From Actinobacillus seminis (GTDB lineage Bacteria > Pseudomonadota > Gammaproteobacteria > Enterobacterales > Pasteurellaceae), in NCBI RefSeq assembly GCF_002263215.1, contig NZ_NLFK01000010.1, positions 1-64,000 on the forward strand: 64,000 bases of DNA, in the 5' to 3' direction. Below, one piece after another: positions 49,104 to 57,893 of the stretch. Positions within the stretch are counted from its first letter, which is position 1; each line of letters opens with the position of its first letter. The position numbers and the translations under genes were made by a program. The notes under the pieces are model-generated. The model did not search any database. It was not told the origin of the DNA and saw only the letters and a list, made by a program, of their open reading frames with translations.

Positions 49104-50036
49104 CTATTTCTTATACTTATTCAGATATTGTTCTTTTTTATCCGGAGTAACTAATTCAAATGGAATCCAATTGTATAAAGGAACTTTCTCCCCCATCACT
49201 GCTTTATATGCCATTTCAACACTTGTACTCCCTTGCCCCGATGCCGATTGATAAACTGTTGCATCCAATCCTTTTCCTAAATATTCCAATGCATCAGGCG
49301 TAGCATCAATGCCAACAATTAATAAGTCTTCATCTTTCAAGCCAATTTTTCTGGCTGCCAGCAAGGCACCAATGGCCATTTCATCATTATTTGCTAAAAC
49401 AACATTAATCCCTTTGTATGCTGAAAAGAGGTTTTCAGCGACCTCCATACCTTTAGCGCGCTCCCATTTGGCTTCTTGCTCCGCAATAATTTGGATTTCA
49501 TTATGCTTAGCTAAAATATTTTTGTTACCTTCAGTACGTTTAATTTGCGCATCCAATCCCAACGGTCCCAGCAAAATAATAGCTTTTGCCGGTTTACCTT
49601 TTAATGCATGTTCAATAAAACGACCTTGCATTTCACCACTTATGATTTCTTCCGATCCAACATAACTCGTTAGATATCGCATATCATCTTCGTTAGGGCG
49701 AACTGCGACAACAATGAAAGGGATATCGGCTTTTCTGGTTTTTTGCCCCATTGCCTTAATAATTTTAGGATCGGTCGGCATGGCAATTAATGCATCAATA
49801 TTTGAATCAATAAAATTCTCCGTATCATTGAGCATTTTGGCAGGATCACCACTTGCATCAGCAAAACGTAATTTAATATCCGGATGATCTTTTGCATAAT
49901 TCCGTATCGCATCTTGCAAATATGTTGGATACTTATCTGCCAAACTATACATTGCTACACCAATATTAATCTCTTTCGCCGGTACACCCCGCGCAAACAG
50001 AAAACCGAGTATCAATACAGATATTTTTTTCAACAT
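49104..50036 (-). CDS. Periplasmic sugar-binding protein, second paralogue
   Basis: 310-residue periplasmic binding protein of the type I (ribose/galactose) fold. The signal peptide covers about residues 1-20 (MLKKISVLILGFLFARGVPA). Conserved segments shared with the upstream paralogue are TYLQDAIRNYA, NNDEMAIGALLAARKIGLKD, GIDATPDALEYLGKGLDATV and WIPFELVTPDKKEQYLNKYK. The two proteins are roughly two-thirds similar by eye along their length. Ligand may differ slightly; myo-inositol or a stereoisomer is likely. Ribosome site GGAGGAG. A hairpin separates it from its paralogue. Confidence 0.87.
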   Translation of the reverse strand: MLKKISVLILGFLFARGVPAKEINIGVAMYSLADKYPTYLQDAIRNYAKDHPDIKLRFADASGDPAKMLNDTENFIDSNIDALIAMPTDPKIIKAMGQKTRKADIPFIVVAVRPNEDDMRYLTSYVGSEEIISGEMQGRFIEHALKGKPAKAIILLGPLGLDAQIKRTEGNKNILAKHNEIQIIAEQEAKWERAKGMEVAENLFSAYKGINVVLANNDEMAIGALLAARKIGLKDEDLLIVGIDATPDALEYLGKGLDATVYQSASGQGSTSVEMAYKAVMGEKVPLYNWIPFELVTPDKKEQYLNKYKK

Positions 50037-50073
50037 CGCATCTCCTCCCCATTATCATCAAATTAATTGCTTG

Positions 50074-50099
50074 AAAACGGGCAATACAATGCATTGCCC
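50074..50099 (-). terminator. Hairpin between the two binding-protein genes
   Basis: GGGCAAT (50079-50085) pairs with ATTGCCC (50093-50099). On the minus strand the stem is followed by GTTTTC, so partial termination after the first binding protein is possible. Confidence 0.5.
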
Positions 50100-50113
50100 T
50101 AACCAATCAATAA

Positions 50114-51052
50114 TTATTTTTTATATTTGGCTTGGTATTCTTCTTTTTTATCTGGCGTCACTAATTCAAACGGTACCCAGTTGACTTGCTCGACTTTTTC
50201 GCCTTTAGCGATTTTATAAGCGGTTTCCGCACCAGTGTAACCCTGACCTTGAGCAGATTGGAAAACCGTCGCATCCAAGCCTTTACCCAAATACTCTAAT
50301 GCATCCGGAGTCGCATCAACGCCAACAATGAAAATATCCTCATCTTTCACGCCTAATTTACGTGTTGCAAGTAATGCACCAATCGCCATTTCATCATTGT
50401 TACTCACAATAACATTGATATTTTTATTTGCTGCGAGTACGTTTTCTGCAATGGTCAAACCTCTATCACGTTCCCATTTACCCTCTTGCTCAGAAACGAC
50501 CTTGATATTTGAATGTTGTGCAAAAATTTCTTTTGCCCCTGCGGTACGTTTAGCGACCGCATCCAAACCTAAAACCCCCATCAAAATTAAGGTTTCCGCC
50601 GGTTTACCGTCAAGGGCATTGACAAGATAATTTCCTTGAATACGCCCCGCTTCAATTTCATCGGAACCGACATAGCTGGTGACATATTGCATATCCTCAT
50701 CATTTGGTTTGCGGTTCACAACTATAAGGGGAATGCCTGCTTTTTTTGCTTTACGCCCGATTACTTTAACGATATTCGGATCAGTAGGAACCACTAATAA
50801 AGCATCAACTTTTTGATCAATAAACGTTTCTACGTCATTTAATTGACGTGCAGGATCCGCATTGGCATCAGAAAGTTTAATTTCAACGTCATCATGCTGC
50901 GCATCAAAATCACGAATGGCATCTTGTAAATAGGTTTGCCATTTATCTGCAAAAGAAACCATCGGGGCTCCAATTACAATATTTTTTGCAGTTACTGCTT
51001 GAGACGTTAAAAGTAAACCACCGCATAACGCCGCTAATAGTGCTTTCTTCAT
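50114..51052 (-). CDS. Periplasmic sugar-binding protein, first paralogue (probable inositol)
   Basis: 312-residue binding protein with a signal peptide (residues 1-22, ending AVTAKN). The mature part opens IVIGAPMVSFADKWQTYLQD. DPARQLNDVETFIDQKVDAL, NNDEMAIGALLATRKLGVKD and GVDATPDALEYLGKGLDATV mark the type I fold. First gene of the transporter operon, with its own 414-base upstream region. Having this paralogue first, ahead of a hairpin, would give the usual excess of binding protein. Location among iol genes suggests myo-inositol. Confidence 0.9.
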   Translation of the reverse strand: MKKALLAALCGGLLLTSQAVTAKNIVIGAPMVSFADKWQTYLQDAIRDFDAQHDDVEIKLSDANADPARQLNDVETFIDQKVDALLVVPTDPNIVKVIGRKAKKAGIPLIVVNRKPNDEDMQYVTSYVGSDEIEAGRIQGNYLVNALDGKPAETLILMGVLGLDAVAKRTAGAKEIFAQHSNIKVVSEQEGKWERDRGLTIAENVLAANKNINVIVSNNDEMAIGALLATRKLGVKDEDIFIVGVDATPDALEYLGKGLDATVFQSAQGQGYTGAETAYKIAKGEKVEQVNWVPFELVTPDKKEEYQAKYKK

Positions 51053-51404
51053 AATGCTACTCCTTAAAGGTTGAGTGAATGACTACATCCTGAAATACCA
51101 CTATATTGCACAACCTGTCTCACTTGTGAATATAAATTTCAAAATAGAACAATTTGAAATAAATTGTCTAAAAGTATGTATATCATTAAGGAAATGGCAT
51201 AGCAAATAGAAAGTTAAGATTTTGTGAAATAGATCTTGTTTTTAAATAAAAAATTTTTTGATACTTGATTTTTGTTGAAAAAATCAAATTTTATAGGAAG
51301 TAACATACGATTTTAGAATAAAAAAGGTAACTTAATGATATTCCTTAATAGTTAAAAACACTAAAGTGCGGTCAATTTTTCGATCATTTTTTCAATCGCA
51401 TAAA
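51053..51404. other. Upstream region of the transporter operon
   Basis: No gene is seen. It is AT-rich and holds a large imperfect dyad, ATTTCAAA (near 51136) with TTTGAAAT (near 51153), plus a half-match to the inositol-type box (TTGAAA-N6-GTCTAA). A core uptake signal lies at 51364. The transporter promoter must lie here, but no -10/-35 pair is clear enough to call. Confidence 0.35.
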
Positions 51405-51436
51405 ACGAAAAAAGAGCGATTTACTTAACGCTCTTT
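51405..51436 (-). terminator. Terminator after the Gfo/Idh/MocA gene
   Basis: AAAGAGCG (51411-51418) pairs with CGCTCTTT (51429-51436). On the minus strand the stem runs into TTTTTTCG. Confidence 0.8.
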
Positions 51437-51466
51437 ATCCGTGTTCCATTACATCAACGCAAAAAA

Positions 51467-52603
51467 TTAGGCAATTTCATCCACATTAACCCAACGCTTT
51501 TGTTCACAAGATTGCGCAATAGCATCTAACACTCGAGATACTTTAAAACCTTCCTCAAACGCCGGATACATCGTTTGATTATTTGCCAATCCATTGACTA
51601 AATCACGAATTTCAACCGTTTTTTGATCATTAAAACCAATACCGTGTCCCGCACTTACACAGAAATTTTTATAATCCGGATGCAACGGACCGGTTAAAAT
51701 GGTTTTAAACCCTTGTCTCGCCGGATCGTCATCATGAAGATAAAGTTTTAATTCTGCCATCCGCTCTTGCGTATAAGTAATCGTACCTTTGGTTCCCGTA
51801 ATAACATAACTTAACCCCATCTTACGCCCACACGCAATACGAGACGTTTCAATCGTTCCCATGCAACCATTGACAAAACGAACAAGTGCGGTCGCTTGAT
51901 CTTCATTTTCTACCGGCAAACGTTCGACTAAATTTTTCGGGTTTGGACGATCCTTAATTACAGTTTCCATATCCCCAATCACTTTTTCAATATCGCTCCC
52001 CACTAAATATTGCGACATTTGTACAATATGCGCAGCTAAATCACCTAATGCACCTAAACCCGCTTTTTCTTTCACACAATGCCAATCTAACGGCGTATTT
52101 TCATTGGCTAAATAATCTTCATTATGAGTACCATAAAAATGAATCACTTCACCGATTTCACCCCGCGCAATAATTTCACGTGCTAATTGCGTGGTCGGAT
52201 TTTTAATATAATTAAATCCCACCAAGGTTTTCACACCAGCCTTTTCTGCCGCTTCATACATGATCTTCGCATCCGCCGCACTTAATGCCAATGGTTTCTC
52301 TGAATAGACATGCTTACCATTCGCTATCGCGGCGAGCGCAATCTCTTTATGCAAAAAATTTGGCGTACAAATATCCACCACATCTACATTAGGATCGGAT
52401 ACGACCTCTTTCCAATCACCGGTAGAACGATTAAAACCAAATTCTTTTGCTTTTTGTGCAGCTAATTCCGGCGTAATTTCCGCTAGGTATTCCAACACTA
52501 ATTGTGCCTCCAGCGGAAACACTGTCGGCGCTTGTGCATAAGCAATGGCGTGACAACGTCCGATATACCCCGTACCGATTAATCCTACTCTGACTTTTTT
52601 CAT
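51467..52603 (-). CDS. Gfo/Idh/MocA family dehydrogenase, probable inositol dehydrogenase
   Basis: 378-residue NAD(P)-dependent oxidoreductase. The Rossmann motif is RVGLIGTGYIGRCHAIAYAQ at residues 4-23. The dinucleotide-side signature is HVYSEKPLALSAADA near residue 92 with the catalytic-type Lys. GALGDLAAHIVQMSQYLVG near residue 176 holds the active-site Asp and His. It probably oxidises myo- or scyllo-inositol or a related intermediate; it is not clearly IolG itself. It is downstream of iolA across an internal terminator. Start ATG 52603 follows AAGGAATT. Confidence 0.83.
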   Translation of the reverse strand: MKKVRVGLIGTGYIGRCHAIAYAQAPTVFPLEAQLVLEYLAEITPELAAQKAKEFGFNRSTGDWKEVVSDPNVDVVDICTPNFLHKEIALAAIANGKHVYSEKPLALSAADAKIMYEAAEKAGVKTLVGFNYIKNPTTQLAREIIARGEIGEVIHFYGTHNEDYLANENTPLDWHCVKEKAGLGALGDLAAHIVQMSQYLVGSDIEKVIGDMETVIKDRPNPKNLVERLPVENEDQATALVRFVNGCMGTIETSRIACGRKMGLSYVITGTKGTITYTQERMAELKLYLHDDDPARQGFKTILTGPLHPDYKNFCVSAGHGIGFNDQKTVEIRDLVNGLANNQTMYPAFEEGFKVSRVLDAIAQSCEQKRWVNVDEIA

Positions 52604-52623
52604 TTTGAATTCCTTTTTTTACC

Positions 52624-52656
52624 CTAAAAAAAGAAGACAGCATCTGCCATCTTCTT
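52624..52656 (-). terminator. Internal terminator between iolA and the dehydrogenase
   Basis: AAGAAGA (52631-52637) pairs with TCTTCTT (52650-52656), helped by inner GCA/TGC. On the minus strand it is followed by a T7 run. It lies 28 bases before the dehydrogenase ATG. Confidence 0.65.
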
Positions 52657-52694
52657 ATCCTTACTCAACCTAATCGAAATAAACACCTACATCA

Positions 52695-54206
52695 TTATAA
52701 TGTCGGCATCGCAAATGAAGCGGAAGTCGCGTGCGGATCAAATTCCGGCCAACGTGTTGTCACGGTTTTCATTTTAGTGTAGAAACGCACGCCATCCGGA
52801 CCATAAATATTCAACGCGCCATAAACAGACGCTTTCCAACCACCGAAACAATGGAACGCCATCGGTACCGGAATTGGTACATTTACCCCCACCATACCGG
52901 CTTGAACTTGATATGCGAATTCGCGTGCTGCGGCGCCATTATTCGTAAAGATCGCAGAGCCGTTACCAAAACGATGCTCATTAATTAACTTCATCGCTTC
53001 TTCAAAATTTTTCGCCCTAACAATTCCTAATACCGGACCAAAAATTTCTTCTTTATAAATCGTCATATCCGGTGTAACGTGGTCAAATAAGCAAGGGCCA
53101 ATGAAATAACCACCTTCATAACCTACCGGTTTTTGACCGCGACCATCCACTAATAAGGTTGCCCCTTCTTCAACACCTTTATTCACATAACCGGTCACAT
53201 TATTTAAATGACGCTCGCTAATTAACGGTCCGAAATCCATTTCTTTTTCGCCATCTTTCGGCATTCCATCACCATAACGCAAAGCTTTCACTCGAGGAAC
53301 CAACGCTTCCACTAATTTATCCGCGGTTGCATCATCAATAGTTACCGCAATCGGAAGCGCCATACAACGCTCGCCGGCAGCCCCAAAAGCCGCCCCCAAT
53401 AACGCATTTACTGTCGTATTAATATCCGCATCCGGCATCACTAAACCATGGTTTTTCGCCGCACCCAATGCTTGAACACGCTTACCGTATTCAGAACCTA
53501 ATTTATACACGGAACTTGCAGCCACACTCGATCCCACAAAGCTCACTGCTTTAATGCGAGGATCACGAATTAACGCTTCATTATCTTCACGATCACCATG
53601 CACCACGTTAAATACGCCATCAGGTAATCCGGCTTCCGTTAACAATTCCGCTAAACGCACACCGACTGACGGATCAAGTTTAGACGGTTTTAAAATAAAG
53701 GTATTACCGCAAGCTAACGCAATCGGGAACATCCACATCGGTACCATCGCCGGAAAGTTAAATGGCGTAATCCCCAAACAAACCCCTAACGGTTGCATAG
53801 TCGAATGAATATCAATACCACGACCGGCTTGTTCAGAAAATTCACCTTTTAACAAATGTGGAATACCGCAAGCAAATTCTACCACCTCCAAACCGCGCGT
53901 TAATTCACCTTGCGCATCAGAAAAGGTTTTACCATGCTCCTGAGTAATCAACGCCGCTAATTCATCCCAATCGCGTTGCAATAATTCTTTAAACTTAAAT
54001 AAAATACGAGCGCGACGTAACGGAGAAGTCGAAGCCCAAGCCGGAAATGCGTTTTGCGCTGCTTCTGCCGCTTGCAAAGCCTCATCCACCGTACTCATAC
54101 GAACTTGACGAATTTGTTCTCCCGTTGCCGGATTGAAGACAGGCCAAATATTTTCCCCTTTACTTTCAACTTTTTTACCATTGATAAAATTTAAAACGGT
54201 TTCCAT
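52695..54206 (-). CDS. iolA: Methylmalonate-semialdehyde / malonate-semialdehyde dehydrogenase IolA
   Basis: 503-residue CoA-acylating aldehyde dehydrogenase, last step of inositol breakdown to acetyl-CoA and CO2. Blocks are GVCLGITPFNFPAMVPMWMF near residue 140, KPSKLDPSVGVRLAELL near residue 171, the catalytic cysteine in GAAGERCMALPIAV near residue 285, and EEIFGPVLGIVRA. The Cys context RCMAL is typical of the MMSDH group. Divergent from iolB, with two palindromes between that could control both. Confidence 0.95.
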   Translation of the reverse strand: METVLNFINGKKVESKGENIWPVFNPATGEQIRQVRMSTVDEALQAAEAAQNAFPAWASTSPLRRARILFKFKELLQRDWDELAALITQEHGKTFSDAQGELTRGLEVVEFACGIPHLLKGEFSEQAGRGIDIHSTMQPLGVCLGITPFNFPAMVPMWMFPIALACGNTFILKPSKLDPSVGVRLAELLTEAGLPDGVFNVVHGDREDNEALIRDPRIKAVSFVGSSVAASSVYKLGSEYGKRVQALGAAKNHGLVMPDADINTTVNALLGAAFGAAGERCMALPIAVTIDDATADKLVEALVPRVKALRYGDGMPKDGEKEMDFGPLISERHLNNVTGYVNKGVEEGATLLVDGRGQKPVGYEGGYFIGPCLFDHVTPDMTIYKEEIFGPVLGIVRAKNFEEAMKLINEHRFGNGSAIFTNNGAAAREFAYQVQAGMVGVNVPIPVPMAFHCFGGWKASVYGALNIYGPDGVRFYTKMKTVTTRWPEFDPHATSASFAMPTL

Positions 54207-54274
54207 TTTTTGCTCCTTCTTAATTTAAGTGGAATAACAAGCGATAAGCTATCTGTACGCTTAGATTAGAACAA

Positions 54275-54290
54275 TGAAATAAATTTTTCA
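54275..54290. promoter_or_regulatory. Inositol-type operator between iolA and iolB, site 1
   Basis: TGAAA-TAAATT-TTTCA has the same GAAA-N6-TTTC core as the sites before iolC. Confidence 0.45.
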
Positions 54291-54308
54291 ATCCATTTAC
54301 CCAAACAA

Positions 54309-54324
54309 TGAAACAATTATTCCA
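54309..54324. promoter_or_regulatory. Inositol-type operator between iolA and iolB, site 2
   Basis: TGAAA-CAATTA-TTCCA has a GAAA-N6-TTCC core, intermediate between the iolC sites and the GGAA-N6-TTCC box of RpiR-type IolR. It is centred 34 bases from site 1. Confidence 0.45.
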
Positions 54325-54439
54325 TTTTTGTGATCTAAGTTGGATTTTAGCAAATTTTTAATGGCTAAAATTTACCAGTGCGGTATGATTTCAATACTAA
54401 TTCAATGTTGCCTTGAAACTATCAATACTGGAGGTTAAT

Positions 54440-55273
54440 GTGAGCTATTTATTATCAAAATCAAACAAAAGTCACCCGAAATCCAATGGTGAAGTCCAAA
54501 AAATTACTCCACAAAGTGCCAACTGGGAATATGTTGGCTTTGAAATGTACCATTTACAAGCGGGACAAGAGCTGAAATTTAACACTGAAGATACGGAGGT
54601 TTGTTTTGTTTTAGTTGCCGGTAAAGCCAATATTTCAACCGCAAATCAAACATTTGAGCATATCGGAAACCGCGCTACCCCATTTGAACGAATTCCGCCT
54701 TATTCCGTTTACGTCCCACATGATCACGATGTCAATATCAAAGCGGACACTTACCTTGAATTAGCGGTATGTCGTGCGCCAAGCCCACAAGGCACCTTAC
54801 CGGTACGCCTAATTACGCCGGAAGAAGTTGGAGTAGAAAAGCGAGGTTACGGTAATAACAAACGTTTGGTACATAATATTTTACCGGAAACGAAAAGTGC
54901 CGATGCGCTATTAGTCGTGGAAGTGTTCACAGATGAAGGATGTACCAGCTCCTTCCCAAGCCATAAACATGACCAAAAAAATAGCGAACATGAAACCTAT
55001 TTGGAAGAAACCTACTATCACCGTTTCGAGCCGGCTCAAGGCTTTTGTTTACAACGGGTTTATACCGATGATCGCTCTTTGGATGAATGTATGGCGGTTT
55101 ATGATGGTGATGTCGTACAAGTACCAAAAGGCTATCATCCGGTGGCGACCATTGCCGGTTACAACAACTATTACCTCAATGTGATGGCAGGTCCTGTACG
55201 TAAATGGCGATTCACTTGGGAAAAAGATCATCAATGGATCAACACCCAAGAATACGCAGATAAATTTAAATAA
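54440..55273 (+). CDS. iolB: 5-deoxy-glucuronate isomerase IolB
   Basis: 277-residue cupin-type isomerase converting 5-deoxy-glucuronate to 5-dehydro-2-deoxygluconate, the substrate of IolC. Two cupin halves are seen. Metal-site segments are FPSHKHDQKNSEHETYLEET near residue 170, with His and Glu ligands, and VPKGYHPVATIAGYNNYYLN near residue 230. The GTG at 54440 is the start because GGAGG lies 7 bases upstream; an in-frame TTG at 54413 has none. Divergent from iolA. Confidence 0.93.
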   Translation: MSYLLSKSNKSHPKSNGEVQKITPQSANWEYVGFEMYHLQAGQELKFNTEDTEVCFVLVAGKANISTANQTFEHIGNRATPFERIPPYSVYVPHDHDVNIKADTYLELAVCRAPSPQGTLPVRLITPEEVGVEKRGYGNNKRLVHNILPETKSADALLVVEVFTDEGCTSSFPSHKHDQKNSEHETYLEETYYHRFEPAQGFCLQRVYTDDRSLDECMAVYDGDVVQVPKGYHPVATIAGYNNYYLNVMAGPVRKWRFTWEKDHQWINTQEYADKFK

Positions 55274-55279
55274 ACCTCA

Positions 55280-55309
55280 AAAACCTCATCTTACTTGATG
55301 GGGTTTTAC
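55280..55309. terminator. Terminator between iolB and ygfZ
   Basis: AAAACCTCATC (55280-55290) pairs with GATGGGGTTTT (55297-55307) with one G-U pair, between converging genes. Confidence 0.75.
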
Positions 55310-55327
55310 TTTTAAATCCGAGGGATG

Positions 55328-56158
55328 TTAATCTTCTAACGAATAAGGCAATGGAACCGATTGCAAAGTTTCGCCGCTTGGCAATCGGAAGGCATTGGCG
55401 TCAGATTGATTATTCATCACAACTTGTAGCCACAAAACACCGTCTAAATTGACCGCACTTAATATGCTGCCGGTTTTGCGCCATCCGTTTTCCAGCTGCA
55501 TTTCTATTTCGCTCAAAATATCCACCGCACTTTCTGTTTGCGCGCAAAACGTAAACATTGCGCGTTTATTCGCGCCGCGATATTTGGCGCGCGCGACGGT
55601 TTCCTGCCCGATATAACAACCTTTACGAAAAGAGATAGCGTGTTCTATCGATTGTAAATTCAACGCTTGCGGCAAAAATTCAAATTGCGCCGGTGCACTT
55701 AAAATCGGGTAACCTTGTTGAATTTCCCAACGATCCCACGCTTTTTCCACCTGCGTCGCTTGCCATTCACCTCGCGGATTAATCAGCAGATGTGCGTTCG
55801 GCATGAGAGATAAAACATATTGTGCCTCAATTGTGGGTAATTTGCCCAAAATCCCTAAAATTGCCGCCTCCGGCTGACGAAATTCCACTTTAGAAAAGAC
55901 CGCATATTTTTTTAACTGATCTAACGCACTCGGTAATAAGGCTTTGCGGATAATCAAACCAAAATGTTGCTCCCCCATACACAGCAAGCGAAAAATTGAA
56001 CTCATCTTGCCTTTCGGGTCGCAATGCGCGGCTAAAGTTGATGCACCAAGCGATAAAGCGCTCACATCACAAGTCAGCTGCCCCTGCAAAAATTTTTCGG
56101 CATCCACACCGCTTAATTCAATCAATTGATATTGCTGAAGTGGGATAATTTCACTCAT
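55328..56158 (-). CDS. ygfZ: tRNA-modifying protein YgfZ (folate-dependent, Fe-S repair)
   Basis: 276-residue GcvT-like protein that binds tetrahydrofolate and supports iron-sulfur enzymes such as MiaB. The signature is KGCYIGQETVARAKYRG near residue 180, with its essential Cys. ELSGVDAEKFLQGQLTCDVS near residue 16 is the other family block. Three ATGs occur in tandem; the third (56158) has the best distance from AAGGA. Starts just downstream of yicC. Confidence 0.93.
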   Translation of the reverse strand: MSEIIPLQQYQLIELSGVDAEKFLQGQLTCDVSALSLGASTLAAHCDPKGKMSSIFRLLCMGEQHFGLIIRKALLPSALDQLKKYAVFSKVEFRQPEAAILGILGKLPTIEAQYVLSLMPNAHLLINPRGEWQATQVEKAWDRWEIQQGYPILSAPAQFEFLPQALNLQSIEHAISFRKGCYIGQETVARAKYRGANKRAMFTFCAQTESAVDILSEIEMQLENGWRKTGSILSAVNLDGVLWLQVVMNNQSDANAFRLPSGETLQSVPLPYSLED

Positions 56159-56167
56159 CATCATTCC

Positions 56168-57031
56168 TTATTCCAAATTCTGAATTTGCTCGCGCATTTG
56201 TTCAATCAACACTTTCAGTTCAACCGCCGCCGCAGTCACCTCTGCATCAATAGATTTTGATGCCAAGGTATTGCTTTCGCGATTAAGCTCTTGCATCATA
56301 AAATCCAATTTGCGTCCAACGGCGCCGCCTTTTTGCAAAATATTACGCGTTTCTTTCACGTGCATTTGCAAACGATCCAATTCTTCCGCCACATCCACGC
56401 GCTGCGCCAGCAAGATCATTTCTTGTTCTAAACGTTGCGGATCTGCTTGCAATTGAATTTCGGCAAACCGTTGCAATAAACGATCTCGTTGCCATTGCAA
56501 AATCGTCGGCATTTTTGACCGCACTTTTTGCGCTTCTTGCATCACGGAAGCCAATCGTTGCTCCAACACCTCCAACAATTTTTCCCCTTCACGCGCGCGC
56601 ATTGCAATAAAATCTTGCAATAACATATCAAAAGCACTCAGTAAATCTCGGCTGATCATATCCAAATCCTGCTCCGGTGTTTCCACCACGCCGGGATAGC
56701 GCAATACATCGGTTAAATTAATTTCACCGCCACCTGCCTGTTGTTGTAACCATTGTAACGATTGGATAACTTGCTGTGCGAGTTCTTGATTTAATTGCAA
56801 ATTTTGTGCATTTTGTTTTCTTTGATCAATACGCAAGCTACATTCAATTTTACCACGCGTTAAACCTTGGCGCAGTTTTTCCCGCAACGGATTTTCCAAG
56901 GCACGAAATTGTTCCGGCAGTCGAAAAAAGGTTTCCAAATAACGCTGGTTCACCGAACGAATTTCCCATACCGCATCGCCCCATTCTTTTTTAATTTCAA
57001 GGCGTGCGAACGCTGTCATGCTGTAAATCAT
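56168..57031 (-). CDS. yicC: YicC family endoribonuclease
   Basis: 287-residue YicC/YloC protein, an endoribonuclease linked to RyhB decay and stationary phase in E. coli. It starts MIYSMTAFARLE, and the C-terminal DUF1732 part has DRLQMHVKETRNILQKGGAV and DFMMQELNRESNTLASKSID. Length matches the family. Divergent from rph, as in many gammaproteobacteria, with 134 bases between. Confidence 0.94.
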   Translation of the reverse strand: MIYSMTAFARLEIKKEWGDAVWEIRSVNQRYLETFFRLPEQFRALENPLREKLRQGLTRGKIECSLRIDQRKQNAQNLQLNQELAQQVIQSLQWLQQQAGGGEINLTDVLRYPGVVETPEQDLDMISRDLLSAFDMLLQDFIAMRAREGEKLLEVLEQRLASVMQEAQKVRSKMPTILQWQRDRLLQRFAEIQLQADPQRLEQEMILLAQRVDVAEELDRLQMHVKETRNILQKGGAVGRKLDFMMQELNRESNTLASKSIDAEVTAAAVELKVLIEQMREQIQNLE

Positions 57032-57165
57032 ATTTTTCCTCTCTATTTGATATCAATTTACCGTAGCTATTGTACCAGTTTTGCTAACAAAAAATGCAGA
57101 TTTTGTCGCAGTCTATTTGCGTGCTAAAATAACCGCACTTTTAATTTTAAACAAAGGAACAGGCG

Positions 57166-57885
57166 ATGCGTCCAAACGAACGAGCAAATCATCAACCAAG
57201 AACCATTAAATTTACCCGCCATTACACCAAACATGCCGAAGGCTCGGTGTTAGTGGAGTTTGGCGATACCAAAGTATTGTGTACCGCCAGTGTTGAAGAA
57301 AGTGTCCCGCGCTTTCTTAAAGGTCAAGGACAAGGTTGGGTGACTGCTGAATACGGGATGTTACCACGTTCGACCCATAGTCGGATGCAACGCGAAGCGG
57401 CAAAAGGCAAACAAGGCGGGCGTACTATGGAAATTCAGCGTTTAATTGCCCGTTCGTTGCGTGCCATGATCGATTTGGAGGCGCTGGGCGAACGCAGTAT
57501 TACTTTGGATTGTGATGTTATCCAAGCAGATGGCGGTACGCGCACCGCTTCAATCAGCGGCGCTTGCGTCGCGTTAATTGATGCTATTAATGGCTTGATC
57601 GCAAACGGTACCTTAAAAACCAATCCATTAAAAGGCTTAGTGGCAGCGATTTCGGTTGGCATTGTCAATGGCGAAGCGATATGCGATTTGGAATATGTGG
57701 AAGATAGCGCCGCGGAAACCGATATGAATGTGGTGATGATGGAAGATGGGCGCATGATTGAAGTGCAAGGCACGGCGGAGGGCGAACCCTTTAGTCATGA
57801 AGAATTGTTGAATTTATTAAGTTTGGCAAAACAAGGATGCGAACACATTTTTGTTGCACAACGTCAAGCCTTAGCGGATAAGTAA
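57166..57885 (+). CDS. rph: Ribonuclease PH
   Basis: 239-residue phosphorolytic exoribonuclease that trims tRNA 3' ends. Blocks are [20 protein letters not shown] at the start, [20 protein letters not shown] near residue 62, [15 protein letters not shown] near residue 124 with the phosphate-binding Arg, and [18 protein letters not shown]. Full length, unlike the frameshifted rph of E. coli K-12. pyrE follows after 8 bases. Confidence 0.97.
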   Translation: MRPNERANHQPRTIKFTRHYTKHAEGSVLVEFGDTKVLCTASVEESVPRFLKGQGQGWVTAEYGMLPRSTHSRMQREAAKGKQGGRTMEIQRLIARSLRAMIDLEALGERSITLDCDVIQADGGTRTASISGACVALIDAINGLIANGTLKTNPLKGLVAAISVGIVNGEAICDLEYVEDSAAETDMNVVMMEDGRMIEVQGTAEGEPFSHEELLNLLSLAKQGCEHIFVAQRQALADK

Positions 57886-57893
57886 GGAAAATC

